Shown here: piece by piece, positions 16,014-26,926 of the stretch | How positions within the stretch are numbered: position 1 is the first letter of the stretch | How the letters are laid out: the number at the start of each line of letters is the position of its first letter | Assembly (NCBI GenBank): GCA_913061185.1 | Contig: CAJXTI010000033.1 | Location: 1-40,547, forward strand | Length of the DNA: 40,547 nucleotides | Direction: 5' to 3' | Source: an uncultured Oceanobacter sp. | GTDB lineage: Bacteria > Pseudomonadota > Gammaproteobacteria > Pseudomonadales > Oceanobacteraceae | Translations under genes and position numbers: made by a program | Notes under the pieces: generated by a model | What the model saw: the letters and a program-made list of their open reading frames with translations, nothing else | What the model was told of the DNA's origin: nothing | Database searches by the model: none

Positions 16014-18575
16014 TTAAAAAACCTGACCAAGAGAGAACTCGAAGCCTTCCGTACGATCCCCTCGCTGGTCATTCAGTGGTATCGAATATACAAAGGTCAG
16101 TGGACCAATAGCCGTTACCCAGGTCAGGCCGACACCAGTACTCAAACGTAAATCAGACAAGTTCAACCCCTCCGTACAATACGGATGTGACGTTAATGAA
16201 GGAACATCCGCATCATTGGGGGTATAGCAGCTATCAGTAAACGTATTGCCAGCGTCAAAGAAGAGCACACTACGCAATGAGCTGCGATCTTCAACAAACG
16301 GGAATGGAAAAATCAATTCCAACGACGCTTCGGCCAGCATATTACCACCCAGTGAGCGAGCGGTTTCATAATAGGCAGGCGCAGTCACCGCAGAGCCATC
16401 AGCGTCGGTGTCGTAAATTGGCTTGTACTGGCTGGAGTTGGAAACAGCAACAGCAGCACCATCTTCATCGGTTTTATACACCACGGTAGGTGCTGATGAG
16501 TCGACCACCGGCTTGCCCAGCTCATCGGTCTCATACAATACATTGCCGTCACTATCGGTTTGTACCACAGGTACGACCGTGTACTCCGGCAAGCCGCGTG
16601 GCCCCAGACTGTTGCTGGTATAACCACGCACCGAACCAAGACCTCCGGAACGGAAGTTCTTGAAGAAAGGCAATTGCTTCTGATCACCATAACCGTTGGC
16701 GTAGCCCAATTCTGTCCGCACCCGGAATGACCAGTCTTCAAACAAGGGGAAGTAGTAGTTGGCGGTGTAGCCCAGCTTGTAAGTCGTCAGGTCACTGCCG
16801 GGAACACCCAGATCAACCGACAGTTTTTGTTCGATACCGGCAGTCGGGAACATACCCCGGTTCAGGCCGTTGTAACGCCAGTTCAGACCCAGGGTGTACT
16901 CGTCAAAGTCATCCCCTTCGGTATCCAGAAATTCCAGAATTTCGGCAGGAACCGTCGATCCTTCAAACGTATGGGTATTGGTAAATCCAGCGCTCATCGA
17001 CAGTCGCTGGCGACGGGTGATCGGATATCCGAACGTCACGCTGGCGCCCTTGGCATTGGTTTGATAGTCACTGACAGAGCTCAGGCTATTGTAGTCTGTT
17101 TCCCGATAGAACAAGTTAAAGCCACGACTGACACCATCAATGGTGTAATAAGGATCGAGGAAAGAGAAGTTGTACGATTGCACCGTCTTGTTCTTCTGCA
17201 CACTCATGCTCATGCGATTGCCGGAACCCAGAAAATTATTCTGGCTGACACTGGCACCCAGAATCATACCGCTGCCACCGGCATAACCGATGTTGAAGTT
17301 CAGACTGCCATTCATTTGTTCTTCAACGTTGTAGTCAACGTCAATCAGATCATCCGCCCCCGATACCGCAGGTGTTTCAACCGTCACGGTTTTGAAAAAG
17401 CCCAATTGGTTAAGACGGTTTTTACCAGCTTCGATCTTTTCGGTCGATGCCCAACCACCTTCCATTTGCAGCATTTCACGGCGTAACACTTCATCCATGG
17501 TGCTGTCGTTACCACTGAAATTGACACTGCGAACATAGGTGCGTCGTCCTGGCTCGACAAAAAAGGTCAGGTCAACTTCCAGTGTTTCGTCATCGGGTTT
17601 GGGGCTGCCATCCACCTTGGCAAAGGTATAACCGTCATTACCCAGGCGGCGAATCATGCCTTCACTGCTAGACAGTACCTTGCTGCGCGAGAAAACGTCA
17701 CCAGGCTGAATATTGTAGAAACGTTTGAATTCGTCTTCATCCAGTACCAGGTTACCCGCCAGCCTGATATCCCGGACTTTATAGACATCACCTTCCGTGA
17801 CGTTCACCGTGATATAAACACCATCTTTTTCTGGCGCAAGCGCGACCTGAGTGGATTCGATATTAAAACGCAGGTAGCCGCGATCGTAGTAATACGAGCG
17901 CAGGGCTTCTTGATCTGCTGCCAGTTTTTCCCGTGAGTACTTGTTATCGCCAGCGTACCAGGACCAGAAGTTGGATTCCTGCAAGCTGAACTGTTTCAGC
18001 AACTCGTCATCCGAAAACGCCTGGTTACCCACAATATTGATGTGTGCAATCGCCGCCACATTGCCTTCTTCAACGTTGATTTTCAACGCCACCCGATTAC
18101 GCGGCAGTGCCTCAACCACGGTTTCGATATGGGCATCGTAACGCCCCTGCATCACGTACTGGCGTTCCAGTTCGAGCGCGATACGTTCCAGTGTCGAGCG
18201 TTTGAACACCATCCCTTCTGCCAAACCGGCCAGCTTGAGGTTATCCAGCAGCACATCATCCGGAATAGCCGAGTTGCCTTCGAGTTCAATTTTGGTAATG
18301 GTTGGTAACTCAACCAGTTGGAAGATCAGCACCTGGCCGTCACGATACACCTTGATGTCGTTAAAAAAGCCGGTAGCAAACAAACGCCGTGAGACGTCTG
18401 CCAGGCGATTGCCGTCAATCCGGTCACCCGCATTGATCGGCAGCCGCTCAAACACGGTACCTGCAGACACTCGCTGCAGCCCCTCAAGACGAATATCTTC
18501 AATTACAAATGAATCATCAGCACAGGCAATCGAAGAAAACAGCCCAACAAGCAGGGAAAACAGCAGCGAACGCAT
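16014..18575 (-). CDS. bamA: Outer membrane protein assembly factor BamA
   Basis: Central Omp85 subunit of the BAM complex that inserts beta-barrels. It has 853 aa against about 800 in relatives. Signal peptide 1-19; five POTRA domains (about 23-425); a 16-strand barrel (425-853) ending in Phe as expected. The conserved loop-6 motif is VRGY (649-652). The extra length comes largely from residues about 662-735, a surface-loop insertion with four Asp-rich repeats (TDSDG, TDELG, TDEDG, TDADG at 673, 683, 702 and 723). A later loop has two Cys (783, 800) that could form a disulfide. There is no strong Shine-Dalgarno. It lies between rseP and skp as usual. Confidence 0.98.
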   Translation of the reverse strand: MRSLLFSLLVGLFSSIACADDSFVIEDIRLEGLQRVSAGTVFERLPINAGDRIDGNRLADVSRRLFATGFFNDIKVYRDGQVLIFQLVELPTITKIELEGNSAIPDDVLLDNLKLAGLAEGMVFKRSTLERIALELERQYVMQGRYDAHIETVVEALPRNRVALKINVEEGNVAAIAHINIVGNQAFSDDELLKQFSLQESNFWSWYAGDNKYSREKLAADQEALRSYYYDRGYLRFNIESTQVALAPEKDGVYITVNVTEGDVYKVRDIRLAGNLVLDEDEFKRFYNIQPGDVFSRSKVLSSSEGMIRRLGNDGYTFAKVDGSPKPDDETLEVDLTFFVEPGRRTYVRSVNFSGNDSTMDEVLRREMLQMEGGWASTEKIEAGKNRLNQLGFFKTVTVETPAVSGADDLIDVDYNVEEQMNGSLNFNIGYAGGSGMILGASVSQNNFLGSGNRMSMSVQKNKTVQSYNFSFLDPYYTIDGVSRGFNLFYRETDYNSLSSVSDYQTNAKGASVTFGYPITRRQRLSMSAGFTNTHTFEGSTVPAEILEFLDTEGDDFDEYTLGLNWRYNGLNRGMFPTAGIEQKLSVDLGVPGSDLTTYKLGYTANYYFPLFEDWSFRVRTELGYANGYGDQKQLPFFKNFRSGGLGSVRGYTSNSLGPRGLPEYTVVPVVQTDSDGNVLYETDELGKPVVDSSAPTVVYKTDEDGAAVAVSNSSQYKPIYDTDADGSAVTAPAYYETARSLGGNMLAEASLELIFPFPFVEDRSSLRSVLFFDAGNTFTDSCYTPNDADVPSLTSHPYCTEGLNLSDLRLSTGVGLTWVTAIGPLTFVYSIPLNDQRGDRTEGFEFSLGQVF
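16371..16592 (-). repeat. Asp-rich repeat insertion within BamA surface loop
   Basis: It encodes residues about 662-735 of BamA. Four copies of a roughly 10-residue pattern (aromatic or polar, Thr, Asp, x, Asp/Leu, Gly, x, x, Val) lie between barrel strands just after the VRGY motif. The copies differ at DNA level, so this is an old protein-level repeat rather than a fresh tandem duplication. Confidence 0.75.
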
Positions 18576-18611
18576 GAAAAATGTAATCCAAAATTACGCG
18601 ACTTTCGAAAG

Positions 18612-19952
18612 TTAAAGTCGACCGATATCGTTATAAAAGGCAACTGCCATGAGGCTGAACAGCATCACAATGCCCATCTGCATCGCCACTGTCTGTACCC
18701 GTTCCGGTAGTGGTTTGCCGGTTACGGCTTCTGCCAGATTAAACAGAATATGACCACCATCCAGCATGGGTACCGGCAATAAATTCAGCACACCCAGTGA
18801 TACACTGAGCAACGCCAGAAATTGTATAAAGGATTCCAGCCCTCCCGAGGCCGAAGCGCCGGCTACTTTAGCAATGGTAATAGGGCCACTCAAGTTCTTT
18901 ACCGAGAGATCGCCTGCCAACATTTTCCAAAGGGAATCAAGGGTAAAAGTAATCAGATCCCAGGTTTTGCCCGTTGCACGCAGCATCGCCGTCAATGGAT
19001 CGGCCGAACTGGTACTCAACCATTCTGTCGGAACTTCAGGTTGCACCGTACCCACTCCGGCAAATCCGATCTGGCGACCATCGTCCAGCGTACGGCTGCC
19101 GGGTAACAGGGTCAGCGTTTGCCTGTTACCATCACGCAACACCTCAACCTGCAGTTCGACACCGGCACGTTGCTGCACCAGCTCGACCCAGGCAAACCAG
19201 TCCTTGATCGCCATGCCGTCAACCGCAACCACCTTGTCGCCAGGCAAAAAACCGGCTTGTTCTGCAGCGCTGCCTTCGACCACAGAACCGACCAGCGCCG
19301 GCACCTCAAGCTGGCGCGGCTGAATCCCCAGAGACCCCATTGGATCGGGCTGTTCGCTCTCGGACAGCCAGTTCTGAATCGCCAGCTGCACGGGTCGCTG
19401 AATGCGATTACTGTCTTCAAGCGTCAAGGCAATATGACCGCTTTCGCCCAAATGATTGATCAAGCGCCAGTTAACATCTTCCCAGGTGGTCGTCTGGTGA
19501 CCATCAACAGCGACGATACGATCACCCGCCTCAATGCCAGCAACGGCCGCCGGGGAATCATCAACTACCCGGCCAACATCTGATATCACACCGGTAGTGC
19601 CGACCATAAACAGCACCCAGTAAGCCAGAATGGCAAAAATAAAATTGGCGAATGGGCCTGCGGCAGCAATAAAATTACGCTGTGAAACCGATTTACTGTT
19701 GAAGCTTTGATCCTTTAAATGCGCGGGCACCTCGGCTTCGCGTTCATCCAGCATCTTAACGTAGCCACCCAAGGGTAACGGTGCCACCGAGTATTCGGTT
19801 CCACGCTTGTCGCGTACAGAAAACAATGGATTGCCAAACCCCACTGAAAACCGCAGCACCTGGACACCGCAACGGCGGGCAGCCCAGAAATGACCGTATT
19901 CATGAACCACCACCAGCACACTGATGGCGACGATAAACCAGAGAATTGTCAC
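18612..19952 (-). CDS. rseP: Site-2 protease RseP
   Basis: Intramembrane zinc protease that releases sigma-E by cutting RseA. It has 446 aa. The active site HEYGH is at 17-21 in the first membrane helix; the second metal motif LDGGH is in the C-terminal membrane part ([12 protein letters not shown]). Two periplasmic PDZ domains lie between (about 115-190 and 200-285). The start is GTG at 19950-19952, overlapping the dxr stop as GTGA. Its position directly before bamA fits coordinated envelope-stress control. Confidence 0.97.
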   Translation of the reverse strand: MTILWFIVAISVLVVVHEYGHFWAARRCGVQVLRFSVGFGNPLFSVRDKRGTEYSVAPLPLGGYVKMLDEREAEVPAHLKDQSFNSKSVSQRNFIAAAGPFANFIFAILAYWVLFMVGTTGVISDVGRVVDDSPAAVAGIEAGDRIVAVDGHQTTTWEDVNWRLINHLGESGHIALTLEDSNRIQRPVQLAIQNWLSESEQPDPMGSLGIQPRQLEVPALVGSVVEGSAAEQAGFLPGDKVVAVDGMAIKDWFAWVELVQQRAGVELQVEVLRDGNRQTLTLLPGSRTLDDGRQIGFAGVGTVQPEVPTEWLSTSSADPLTAMLRATGKTWDLITFTLDSLWKMLAGDLSVKNLSGPITIAKVAGASASGGLESFIQFLALLSVSLGVLNLLPVPMLDGGHILFNLAEAVTGKPLPERVQTVAMQMGIVMLFSLMAVAFYNDIGRL

Positions 19953-21142
19953 GCATCCACCTCGTTTACAGAACCTTGCAGCAACAGGATCGCCTGATTA
20001 CGGGCCCACTGATCAGCCATCAGTACCGTCTCCAGACTCTTCACCGTTGTCGCTTCATGAGCATCCATCACCCGTTCGACGAGCGTTGGAATGGTACTGA
20101 AGGGAATTCGTTCCCCAAGGAATGCCTCAACGGCAATTTCGTTAGCAGCGTTTAATACCGTTGGCATGGTGCCACCCACGCTAAATGCCCGTCGAGCCAG
20201 AGCCAAACAGGGAAAAGTCTCTTCGTCAGCGGCCTCAAAATCAAACCGGCCAATCGTCACCAGATCCAATGGCGCAACGCCGGAAGTGATTCGTTCTGGC
20301 CAGGCAAGACCGTAGGCAATCGGAGTACGCATATCGGGCTGGCCCAACTGAGCCATGACCGAACCATCACAATATTGCACCAGACTATGGATAACACTTT
20401 GGGGATGCACCACCACCTGAACCTGATCCGGTTGGCAGTTAAACAGAAAACAGGCTTCGATCAACTCCAGTCCCTTGTTCATCAGGGTGGCGGAGTCGAC
20501 CGAGATTTTTTGCCCCATGGACCAGTTCGGATGAGCAACCGCCTGGGCCGGGGTGACCGCTTCAAGCTCTGCAGACTGCCAACCCCGGAATGGGCCACCG
20601 GAAGCCGTCAATAAAATTTTGCTGATACCATGCGGAGCAAAGTGGCCACCGTAGTGTTCAGGTAGCGACTGGAAAATCGCATTATGTTCGCTATCAATGG
20701 GCAGTAACTCGGCCCCACCCTGTTTGATGGCCTCCATAAAGAGAGGCCCAGCCATCACCAGCGCTTCTTTATTGGCCAGCAATACACGTTTACCGGCGCG
20801 GGCGGCGGCCAGCGATGGCAACAACCCGGCAGCACCAACAATCGCCGCCATCACCATATCGGTATCCTCATGGCCTGCGACCCAGGCTAACGCCTCCTCA
20901 CCAGACAAGACCTGGGTAGGGTGACCGGCAGGCAGCCGACAACGAACCGCATCGGCACCGATGTTATCCAGCATGACCGCATAATCAGGCGAGTGTTTAA
21001 GCACCTGAGCAGCCAGTTTTTCTGCATTAGTAGCAGCGGTCAGTGCAAAAACCCGGTAACGCTCAGGATGACGGGCGATCACATCCAGTGTGCTGCTACC
21101 AATCGACCCCGTCGCTCCCAAGATGGTCACTGCACGGATCAT
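19949..21142 (-). CDS. dxr: 1-deoxy-D-xylulose 5-phosphate reductoisomerase
   Basis: NADPH- and metal-dependent enzyme making 2-C-methyl-D-erythritol 4-phosphate in the MEP isoprenoid route. The chosen ATG at 21142 gives 397 aa, the usual length, and overlaps the cdsA stop by 4 nt (ATGA). Visible are the NADPH motif [17 protein letters not shown], the metal-binding DSEHNAIFQ, and [17 protein letters not shown]. Its product feeds UppS upstream in the same operon. Confidence 0.98.
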   Translation of the reverse strand: MIRAVTILGATGSIGSSTLDVIARHPERYRVFALTAATNAEKLAAQVLKHSPDYAVMLDNIGADAVRCRLPAGHPTQVLSGEEALAWVAGHEDTDMVMAAIVGAAGLLPSLAAARAGKRVLLANKEALVMAGPLFMEAIKQGGAELLPIDSEHNAIFQSLPEHYGGHFAPHGISKILLTASGGPFRGWQSAELEAVTPAQAVAHPNWSMGQKISVDSATLMNKGLELIEACFLFNCQPDQVQVVVHPQSVIHSLVQYCDGSVMAQLGQPDMRTPIAYGLAWPERITSGVAPLDLVTIGRFDFEAADEETFPCLALARRAFSVGGTMPTVLNAANEIAVEAFLGERIPFSTIPTLVERVMDAHEATTVKSLETVLMADQWARNQAILLLQGSVNEVDA

Positions 21143-21984
21143 TGACCAAACCCCCAATCAAGCAGGTGAATACATAAGGCAAATACCGGTACCGCTGCCG
21201 CCATACTGTCGATCCGATCCAGCACCCCGCCGTGTCCCGGCAACAGCGACGAGCTGTCTTTTATACCGCGATGGCGTTTCATCATGCTTTCGACCAAATC
21301 CCCGAGTACGGAAACAACCATGGTGATTACGGCAATCAGTAACATTTGCAAATAATCGTCACGCGACATCGGTTGCAGCCAACGATCCAGCCCCAAACCA
21401 AACAGTATCGCGACCAGAGCTGCGGTCGCCAGCCCACCCCAGAACCCGGCCCAGGACTTACCCGGACTGACATGGGGAGCGAGCTTGGTATTTCCCCAGC
21501 GCTTGCCAGAAAAATAGGCACCGGTATCTGCGCCCCAGACAATCAGCATCACAAAAATAATCAACAATGAGCTGTGAGGTTGTACCTTGAGGTGCATGAA
21601 ACCGACCCACATTGGCACCAGCACACACAGACCCAGCGCCCCTCTGACCGGGCGGGAAGTCCATAAACTGGTTCCGCCGGGATAACGTTTGACCAGGGCA
21701 AAGGCGACGATCCACCACAACGCTCCAACGGCGAGGTAATACACCAGTAACTCCGGGCGAATCCGGAGGACACGGGCACTGATATAAAGACAAACAAACA
21801 CCATCAAGGCGTAGGCAACCCGTCCCCAGCGACGCTCATAACCCGCGATATTGGCCCATTCCCAGGCTCCAATAGTGGCAATGGCGGCAATAAAGATGGC
21901 AAATTGTTTCAACGGCAAAAAGAAAATGCCGATGACCATCAGGGGAGCGAGCACCAGAGCGGTGATCACACGCTGTTTAAACAC
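21139..21984 (-). CDS. cdsA: Phosphatidate cytidylyltransferase
   Basis: Integral inner-membrane enzyme making CDP-diacylglycerol for phospholipid synthesis. It has 281 aa with about eight hydrophobic segments. The family signature near the C terminus is complete: [20 protein letters not shown], then [14 protein letters not shown]. It overlaps uppS by 8 nt and dxr by 4 nt. Confidence 0.97.
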   Translation of the reverse strand: MFKQRVITALVLAPLMVIGIFFLPLKQFAIFIAAIATIGAWEWANIAGYERRWGRVAYALMVFVCLYISARVLRIRPELLVYYLAVGALWWIVAFALVKRYPGGTSLWTSRPVRGALGLCVLVPMWVGFMHLKVQPHSSLLIIFVMLIVWGADTGAYFSGKRWGNTKLAPHVSPGKSWAGFWGGLATAALVAILFGLGLDRWLQPMSRDDYLQMLLIAVITMVVSVLGDLVESMMKRHRGIKDSSSLLPGHGGVLDRIDSMAAAVPVFALCIHLLDWGFGQ

Positions 21985-22744
21985 GGCTGGCGGTTTCCTT
22001 CAGCTGGTCATCAGTTCGGCCAAAGCGACGGGGTCGATCCGCAAAGGATTCAAGCGCCTGGCGATATTCTTGTTCTTTAAAGTCTGGCCAATACACCGGA
22101 GAAAAATACAGCTCGCTATACGCGCACTGCCACAACATAAAGTTACTGATACGTTGTTCGCCGCCGGTGCGAATCAATAAATCCGGTGCCGGATATTCGC
22201 TCAGCCAGGTGTATTGATGCAAGGTATGTTCGTTGATATCAGCGGGATCCAGACGTCCTTGCTGTACCTCAATCGCCATTTTCCGACAAGCCTGGGCAAT
22301 GTCCCACTGACCACCATAATTGGCGGCAATCACGATGACCATGCCAGTATTGTTCGCTGTCAGCGTCTCCGCATCGGCAATCAACTTTTGAATACGTGCC
22401 GAAAAACCGTTTTTATCGCCCATGACGACCAGTCGCAGTTTATTACGATGCAGCCGTTTGACTTCCCGCTCCAACGCAACCGTAAAGAGCTGCATGAGTG
22501 CAGATACCTCCGCTGCCGGACGACGCCAGTTTTCACTGGAAAAAGCAAACAGGGTCAATACCTCGACCCCTGCCCGCGCCGACACTTCAACCGCCTGACG
22601 CACAGCATCAACCCCCGCCTTATGGCCGGCGATACCTGGCAAATGACGCGATTTGGCCCAGCGATTGTTGCCATCCATAATCATGGCAACATGACGGGGA
22701 ACGCGGCCAACAGCCGCGTTTTTATCATCGATACTGGTAGACAT
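21977..22744 (-). CDS. uppS: Undecaprenyl diphosphate synthase
   Basis: Cis-prenyltransferase that makes the C55 carrier lipid for peptidoglycan and O-antigen. It has 255 aa. The catalytic Asp is Asp24 in MIMDGNNRWAK; FAFSSENWRRP and LLIRTGGEQRISNF are the other conserved blocks. The gene is 9 nt after frr. Confidence 0.98.
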   Translation of the reverse strand: MSTSIDDKNAAVGRVPRHVAMIMDGNNRWAKSRHLPGIAGHKAGVDAVRQAVEVSARAGVEVLTLFAFSSENWRRPAAEVSALMQLFTVALEREVKRLHRNKLRLVVMGDKNGFSARIQKLIADAETLTANNTGMVIVIAANYGGQWDIAQACRKMAIEVQQGRLDPADINEHTLHQYTWLSEYPAPDLLIRTGGEQRISNFMLWQCAYSELYFSPVYWPDFKEQEYRQALESFADRPRRFGRTDDQLKETASRV

Positions 22745-22753
22745 GAAGAATAA

Positions 22754-23317
22754 TCAGACCTGCATCAGATCTTTTTCTTTCTGCGCCAGATGAGCATCCA
22801 CTTCGGCGATAAACTTATCGGTCAGCTTCTGAATCTGATCCTCACCACTGCGCTCTTCATCTTCGGAGATCATTTTTTCTTTCAGCAGCTCTTTGATGCT
22901 GCCATTGGCATCGCGACGAATGTTGCGAATGGAAACTCGCCCTTTTTCGGCCTCTGAACGCGCCAGCTTGATGAAATCCTTGCGGGTTTCTTCGGTCAGC
23001 ATCGGCATATGCAGGCGAATGGTATCACCGGAGGTGTTCGGATTCAGACCCAGATCAGACTTGAGAATAGCCCGTTCAATCACCGTGACCATGGCTTTTT
23101 CCCATGGATTGATCGCCAGCGTACGGCCATCTTCAACAATCACATTGGCTGCCTGAGCAATCGGTGTCGCGGTTCCGTAATAATCAACGCTGATGTTATC
23201 AAGAATGGCGGGGTTCGCCCGGCCGGTACGTACACGCTTGAAGGCATCCAGCAATGAGGACACACTTTTGCCCATTCGTTCTTCTGCATCTTGCTTAATA
23301 TCTTCGATCATACTCAT
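22754..23317 (-). CDS. frr: Ribosome recycling factor
   Basis: Splits post-termination ribosomes together with EF-G. It has 187 aa from the ATG that overlaps the pyrH stop (ATGA, 23314-23317). A second ATG two codons later (23311) gives the common 185-aa length ([13 protein letters not shown]) and has the better spacing from GAGGA (9 nt against 3), so either may be used. All of the three-helix and hinge regions are present, including [12 protein letters not shown]. Confidence 0.98.
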   Translation of the reverse strand: MSMIEDIKQDAEERMGKSVSSLLDAFKRVRTGRANPAILDNISVDYYGTATPIAQAANVIVEDGRTLAINPWEKAMVTVIERAILKSDLGLNPNTSGDTIRLHMPMLTEETRKDFIKLARSEAEKGRVSIRNIRRDANGSIKELLKEKMISEDEERSGEDQIQKLTDKFIAEVDAHLAQKEKDLMQV

Positions 23318-24048
23318 TGTTCCTCGCTTACAATCAATGTGCCGTCGTCACCGCCAGTGACCAGACGGGCAAGCACACCAACTTCATTCATATCGTAGAC
23401 CCGCAGCGGCATTTGATGATCACGCGCCAGGCATATAGCGGTCAAATCCATCACACCCAGCTGCTTTTCCAGAACTTCCTGATACGTCAGGGTATCGTAC
23501 TTGGTCGCACTGGGGTCTTTCTTCGGGTCTGCAGTATACACACCATCCACGTTGGTGGCTTTCATTACCACGTCAGCATTGATCTCGATGCCACGCAAAC
23601 AAGCCGCCGAGTCGGTAGTAAAAAAAGGATTGCCGGTACCTGCAGCAAAAATAACCACATCCCCAATATCCAGCGCACGAATAGCACTGCGACGGTCATA
23701 ATGATCGACCACGCCACTCATCGGAATCGCAGACATGACTCGCGTGGTAATATTGGCGCGCTCCAGCGCATCCCGCATCGCCAGGGCATTCATAACGGTT
23801 GCCAGCATCCCCATGTGATCTCCGGCGACACGATCCAGACCCGATTCGCTCAGTTTCTTGCCGCGAAACAGGTTCCCACCACCAATAACCAGACCAACCT
23901 GAACACCAATACCCTTGAGCTGCCCAATTTCCAGCGCCATACGATCCAGCACTTTGGGATCAATGCCGAAATCCAGCTCACCCATCAGGGCTTCGCCACT
24001 CAGCTTTAACAAGATACGTTTGTATTTAGGACTCTGCTGTTTAGCCAT
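23314..24048 (-). CDS. pyrH: UMP kinase
   Basis: Phosphorylates UMP to UDP; an amino-acid-kinase fold hexamer regulated by GTP and UTP in relatives. The start at 24048 ([21 protein letters not shown]) has GGAG six nt upstream (24055-24058) and gives 244 aa; the open frame extends further but without support. Motifs: [16 protein letters not shown], and [14 protein letters not shown] near the C terminus. Confidence 0.98.
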   Translation of the reverse strand: MAKQQSPKYKRILLKLSGEALMGELDFGIDPKVLDRMALEIGQLKGIGVQVGLVIGGGNLFRGKKLSESGLDRVAGDHMGMLATVMNALAMRDALERANITTRVMSAIPMSGVVDHYDRRSAIRALDIGDVVIFAAGTGNPFFTTDSAACLRGIEINADVVMKATNVDGVYTADPKKDPSATKYDTLTYQEVLEKQLGVMDLTAICLARDHQMPLRVYDMNEVGVLARLVTGGDDGTLIVSEEQ

Positions 24049-24080
24049 GACCGACTCCATTAGCGTGTATTGGATACAAA

Positions 24081-24102
24081 TATGCCGGGCGACCCCGGCA
24101 TA
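24081..24102 (-). terminator. Hairpin between tsf and pyrH
   Basis: TATGCCGGG and CCCGGCATA form a 9-bp stem with a 4-nt loop, followed on the minus strand by a poor T-tract (TTTGTATCC). It lies between the tsf stop and the pyrH start, so it is probably a partial terminator or attenuator, or an mRNA processing site. Confidence 0.55.
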
Positions 24103-24144
24103 TTCAGGTTGGGACAATCCCTGATGTTTTGCCCCGATTTTGTA

Positions 24145-24999
24145 TCAGCCTTTCAGCTGTGCAGCAACCTCTGCAGCGAAGTCTACTTTCTCAACTTCGA
24201 TACCTTCACCCACTTCCATACGGATGAAAGAAACAACGTCAGCACCGGCTTCTTTCGCCAGCTGACCAACAGTCTGATCAGGGTTCTTGACGAACGGCTG
24301 ATCCAGCAAGCTGTTTTCTTTCAGGAACTTGTTGATACGACCAACCATCATTTTTTCAACGATCGCATCCGGCTTGCCTGCCATATCTGGCTGCGCCTTG
24401 ATAATTTCTTTTTCTTTTTCCAGCACTTCTGCGGGCATGTCTTCACCACGAACCACACGAGGGCTGGATGCAGTGACGTGCATGGCAATGTCTTTGGCGA
24501 CGTCTTCACTACCACCATTCAATGCCACCACACAGCCAACCTTGCCATTGGAGTGCAGGTAAGCTCCCACAACACCGGCCTCAATAACCACCGGACGACG
24601 AACAGTAATGTTCTCACCGATCTTCTGAACCAGCGCCATACGCGCCTCTTCCAGGTCGCCTGCCATCAGCTTGGCAACGTCGGTCTCACGAGTATCTGCC
24701 AGTTTGGCAACCACCAGATCTGCAAAGGCATTGAAGTTTGAATCGCCAGCAGCAAAGTCAGTCTCGGAGTTCACTTCTACAACAAACGCAACACCGTCCT
24801 GAACCTGAATACGCAGCTTGCCTTCGGCAGCAGTACGGTCAGCTTTCTTGGCCGCTTTCAGACCGGAATTCTTACGCAGGTCTTCAATTGCTTTGTCGAT
24901 ATCACCGTCATTGGCAGTCAGAGCTTTTTTGCACTCCATCATACCCAGACCAGTACGTTCACGCAGTTCTTTAACCAGAGCGGCCGATACGTTCGCCAT
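24145..24999 (-). CDS. tsf: Elongation factor Ts
   Basis: Guanine-nucleotide exchange factor for EF-Tu. It has 284 aa. The N-terminal UBA-like domain (1-50) has the signature [15 protein letters not shown]; the core contains SETDFAA, the contact to EF-Tu. Paired with rpsB as in nearly all bacteria, but separated here by a strong intrinsic terminator. GAGGA precedes the ATG. Confidence 0.98.
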   Translation of the reverse strand: MANVSAALVKELRERTGLGMMECKKALTANDGDIDKAIEDLRKNSGLKAAKKADRTAAEGKLRIQVQDGVAFVVEVNSETDFAAGDSNFNAFADLVVAKLADTRETDVAKLMAGDLEEARMALVQKIGENITVRRPVVIEAGVVGAYLHSNGKVGCVVALNGGSEDVAKDIAMHVTASSPRVVRGEDMPAEVLEKEKEIIKAQPDMAGKPDAIVEKMMVGRINKFLKENSLLDQPFVKNPDQTVGQLAKEAGADVVSFIRMEVGEGIEVEKVDFAAEVAAQLKG

Positions 25000-25042
25000 A
25001 ATCCCAATCCTCTTTTGTTAACTTGTCTTCAATTTCTTGCTT

Positions 25043-25070
25043 AAAAAAAAGGGGGCACGCCCCCTTTTTT
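25043..25070 (-). terminator. Intrinsic terminator/attenuator between rpsB and tsf
   Basis: A perfect GGGGGC/GCCCCC stem with a 2-base spacer (25051-25064) is flanked by A8 on the left and T6 on the right, so it can act on both strands. For the minus-strand operon it lies 19 nt after the rpsB stop and ends in eight T. Read-through must supply tsf unless tsf has its own promoter in the roughly 40 bp that remain. Confidence 0.88.
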
Positions 25071-25088
25071 ACCGACCCGAGTTGTCAA

Positions 25089-25844
25089 TTACTCAGCAGG
25101 TGTTTCTGCTGCAGGTGCTTCTTCAGCAGCCACTTCAACAAACTCGTCTGCAGCCGGGCCATTCTGCTGCTTGCCTTCCAGAACGGCATCTGCAACAGCA
25201 GAAGCATAAATCTGGATAGCGCGAATGGCATCGTCATTGCCAGGGATTACGAAATCGATACCGTCCGGGTTGGAGTTGGTATCAACAATACCAACAACCG
25301 GGATACCCAGCTTGTTAGCTTCCTGAATCGCAATACGTTCATGGTCAACGTCGATTACAAACACCATATCTGGCAAACCGCCCATTTCCTTGATACCACC
25401 AATGGAGCGTTCCAGCTTCTCCATTTCACGGCTACGCATCAGGGCTTCTTTTTTGGTCAGTTGCTCAAATGTACCGTCAGCTTGTTGCGTTTCGAGGTCA
25501 CGCAGACGACGAATAGACTGACGAATGGTTTTGTAGTTGGTCAGCATGCCGCCCAGCCAGCGGTGCGCCACAAATGGCATACCGGCACGTTCGGCCTGTT
25601 CCTTGATGATCTTGCCAGCAGCGCGCTTGGTACCAACAAACAGAATCTTGTTGTTACGGGCAGCGATGCCTTCAATTTTAACCAGAGCCTCATTCATCGC
25701 CGGAACCGTGTGTTCCAGATTGATGATGTGAATCTTGTTACGTGCACCAAAAATGTAACGACCCATTTTCGGGTTCCAGTAACGAGTCTGGTGACCAAAG
25801 TGAACGCCTGCTTTCAGCAGGTCACGCATATTTACTTGTGCCAT
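25089..25844 (-). CDS. rpsB: 30S ribosomal protein S2
   Basis: It has 251 aa. The start at 25844 ([19 protein letters not shown]) is the family start; the upstream open frame is leader. AAGG lies 9 nt before the ATG. Conserved blocks: [70 protein letters not shown]. The C-terminal tail is acidic and Ala-rich. In E. coli S2 represses its own operon through the leader. Confidence 0.98.
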   Translation of the reverse strand: MAQVNMRDLLKAGVHFGHQTRYWNPKMGRYIFGARNKIHIINLEHTVPAMNEALVKIEGIAARNNKILFVGTKRAAGKIIKEQAERAGMPFVAHRWLGGMLTNYKTIRQSIRRLRDLETQQADGTFEQLTKKEALMRSREMEKLERSIGGIKEMGGLPDMVFVIDVDHERIAIQEANKLGIPVVGIVDTNSNPDGIDFVIPGNDDAIRAIQIYASAVADAVLEGKQQNGPAADEFVEVAAEEAPAAETPAE

Positions 25845-26000
25845 ATCTAATACCTTATACAGTTGGGTTAGGCCTCCACGTACCCAATGAGTCGACTGCA
25901 CAACCGAAGTTGGCAGCACCCCGACACATCGTTGTGGCACGTGTGTGATTTAGTTGCCGGTACAGAGTCAATTACTTGCCCTGCCCCGACGGTGCTTACA
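25845..26000 (-). promoter_or_regulatory. rpsB leader (candidate S2 autoregulatory region)
   Basis: A leader of roughly 150 nt lies between the predicted rpsB promoter and its ATG, long enough to hold the S2-binding structure known from gammaproteobacterial rpsB-tsf leaders. I did not fold it; presence of the regulatory element is inference from position. Confidence 0.4.
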
Positions 26001-26020
26001 GCGCGCGCTTTATACCACTT
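26001..26020 (-). promoter_or_regulatory. Extended -10 promoter of rpsB with GC discriminator
   Basis: On the minus strand TGGTATAAA is an extended -10 (TATAAA at 26009-26014), directly followed by the GC-rich discriminator GCGCGCGC (26001-26008). The -35 is poor. A GC discriminator after the -10 is typical of ribosomal promoters inhibited by ppGpp and DksA, which suits rpsB. Confidence 0.65.
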
Positions 26021-26143
26021 TGAAGCCATCGAGACCAGAGCCATAGCTTTCCTTGTCACGTACAATTACATTTAATGATTGTTCAACACTGCGGTCACAA
26101 CCGATACAATGGCTCATCTACCAGCGGAATTCTGCATCTATAC

Positions 26144-26926
26144 ATGACTGTTACCATCAAAACGGCTGAAGAAATTGAAAAAATGCGCGTTGCCGGGCGC
26201 CTGGCAGCTGACGTCCTTGAAATGATCGGGCCTTATGTCGTCCCCGGTGTATCCACGGGAGAACTGGATACCCTGTGCCACAACTACATCGTGAATGAAC
26301 AGCAAGCCATCCCGGCACCACTGAATTACAACGGCTTCCCCAAATCCATCTGCACCTCGATCAACCAGGTGATTTGTCACGGCATTCCCAGCAATGACAA
26401 AATCCTGAAAAAAGGCGACATCATCAACATCGATATTACAGTCATCAAAGATGGCTACCACGGCGACACCAGCCAGATGTTCTTTGTTGGCGAGCCAATA
26501 GCGGCAGTGAAGCGCCTGGTGGAAATCACTCAAGAGTGCCTCTACTTGGGTATTGATATGGTACGTCCTGGTGTTCAGTTGGGTGACATCGGCGCCGCTA
26601 TCCAGAAACACGCAGAATCCAATCACTACTCAGTGGTACGTGAATACTGCGGCCATGGCATCGGCAAAACCTTTCACGAAGACCCTCAGGTACTGCACTA
26701 CGGCAAGCCGGGTACCGGTATGGCACTGGAAGAAGGCATGACCTTTACCATTGAACCCATGATCAACCTGGGTACCCGCTTCAACAAACTGATGAAGGAT
26801 GGCTGGACCGTGGTCACCAAGGATCGCAAACCGTCCGCCCAGTGGGAGCACACGCTATTGGTCACGACATCCGGAGTGGAGGTGCTGACGGCACGCCCGG
26901 GTGAAAAATACCGGGCTGGCGCATGA
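26144..26926 (+). CDS. map: Methionine aminopeptidase, type I
   Basis: Removes the initiator Met from nascent proteins. It has 260 aa from ATG 26144; a further-upstream ATG at 26075 would add an unsupported 23 residues. The five metal ligands are Asp97, Asp108, His171, Glu204 and Glu235, the same numbering as the E. coli enzyme. The divergent arrangement from rpsB is the common gammaproteobacterial one. It overlaps glnD by 4 nt (ATGA). Confidence 0.98.
   Translation: MTVTIKTAEEIEKMRVAGRLAADVLEMIGPYVVPGVSTGELDTLCHNYIVNEQQAIPAPLNYNGFPKSICTSINQVICHGIPSNDKILKKGDIINIDITVIKDGYHGDTSQMFFVGEPIAAVKRLVEITQECLYLGIDMVRPGVQLGDIGAAIQKHAESNHYSVVREYCGHGIGKTFHEDPQVLHYGKPGTGMALEEGMTFTIEPMINLGTRFNKLMKDGWTVVTKDRKPSAQWEHTLLVTTSGVEVLTARPGEKYRAGA

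Noticed and set aside
24049..24117. Upstream extension of pyrH
   Set aside because: The internal ATG at 24048 has GGAG at ideal spacing and the extension overlaps the hairpin after tsf.
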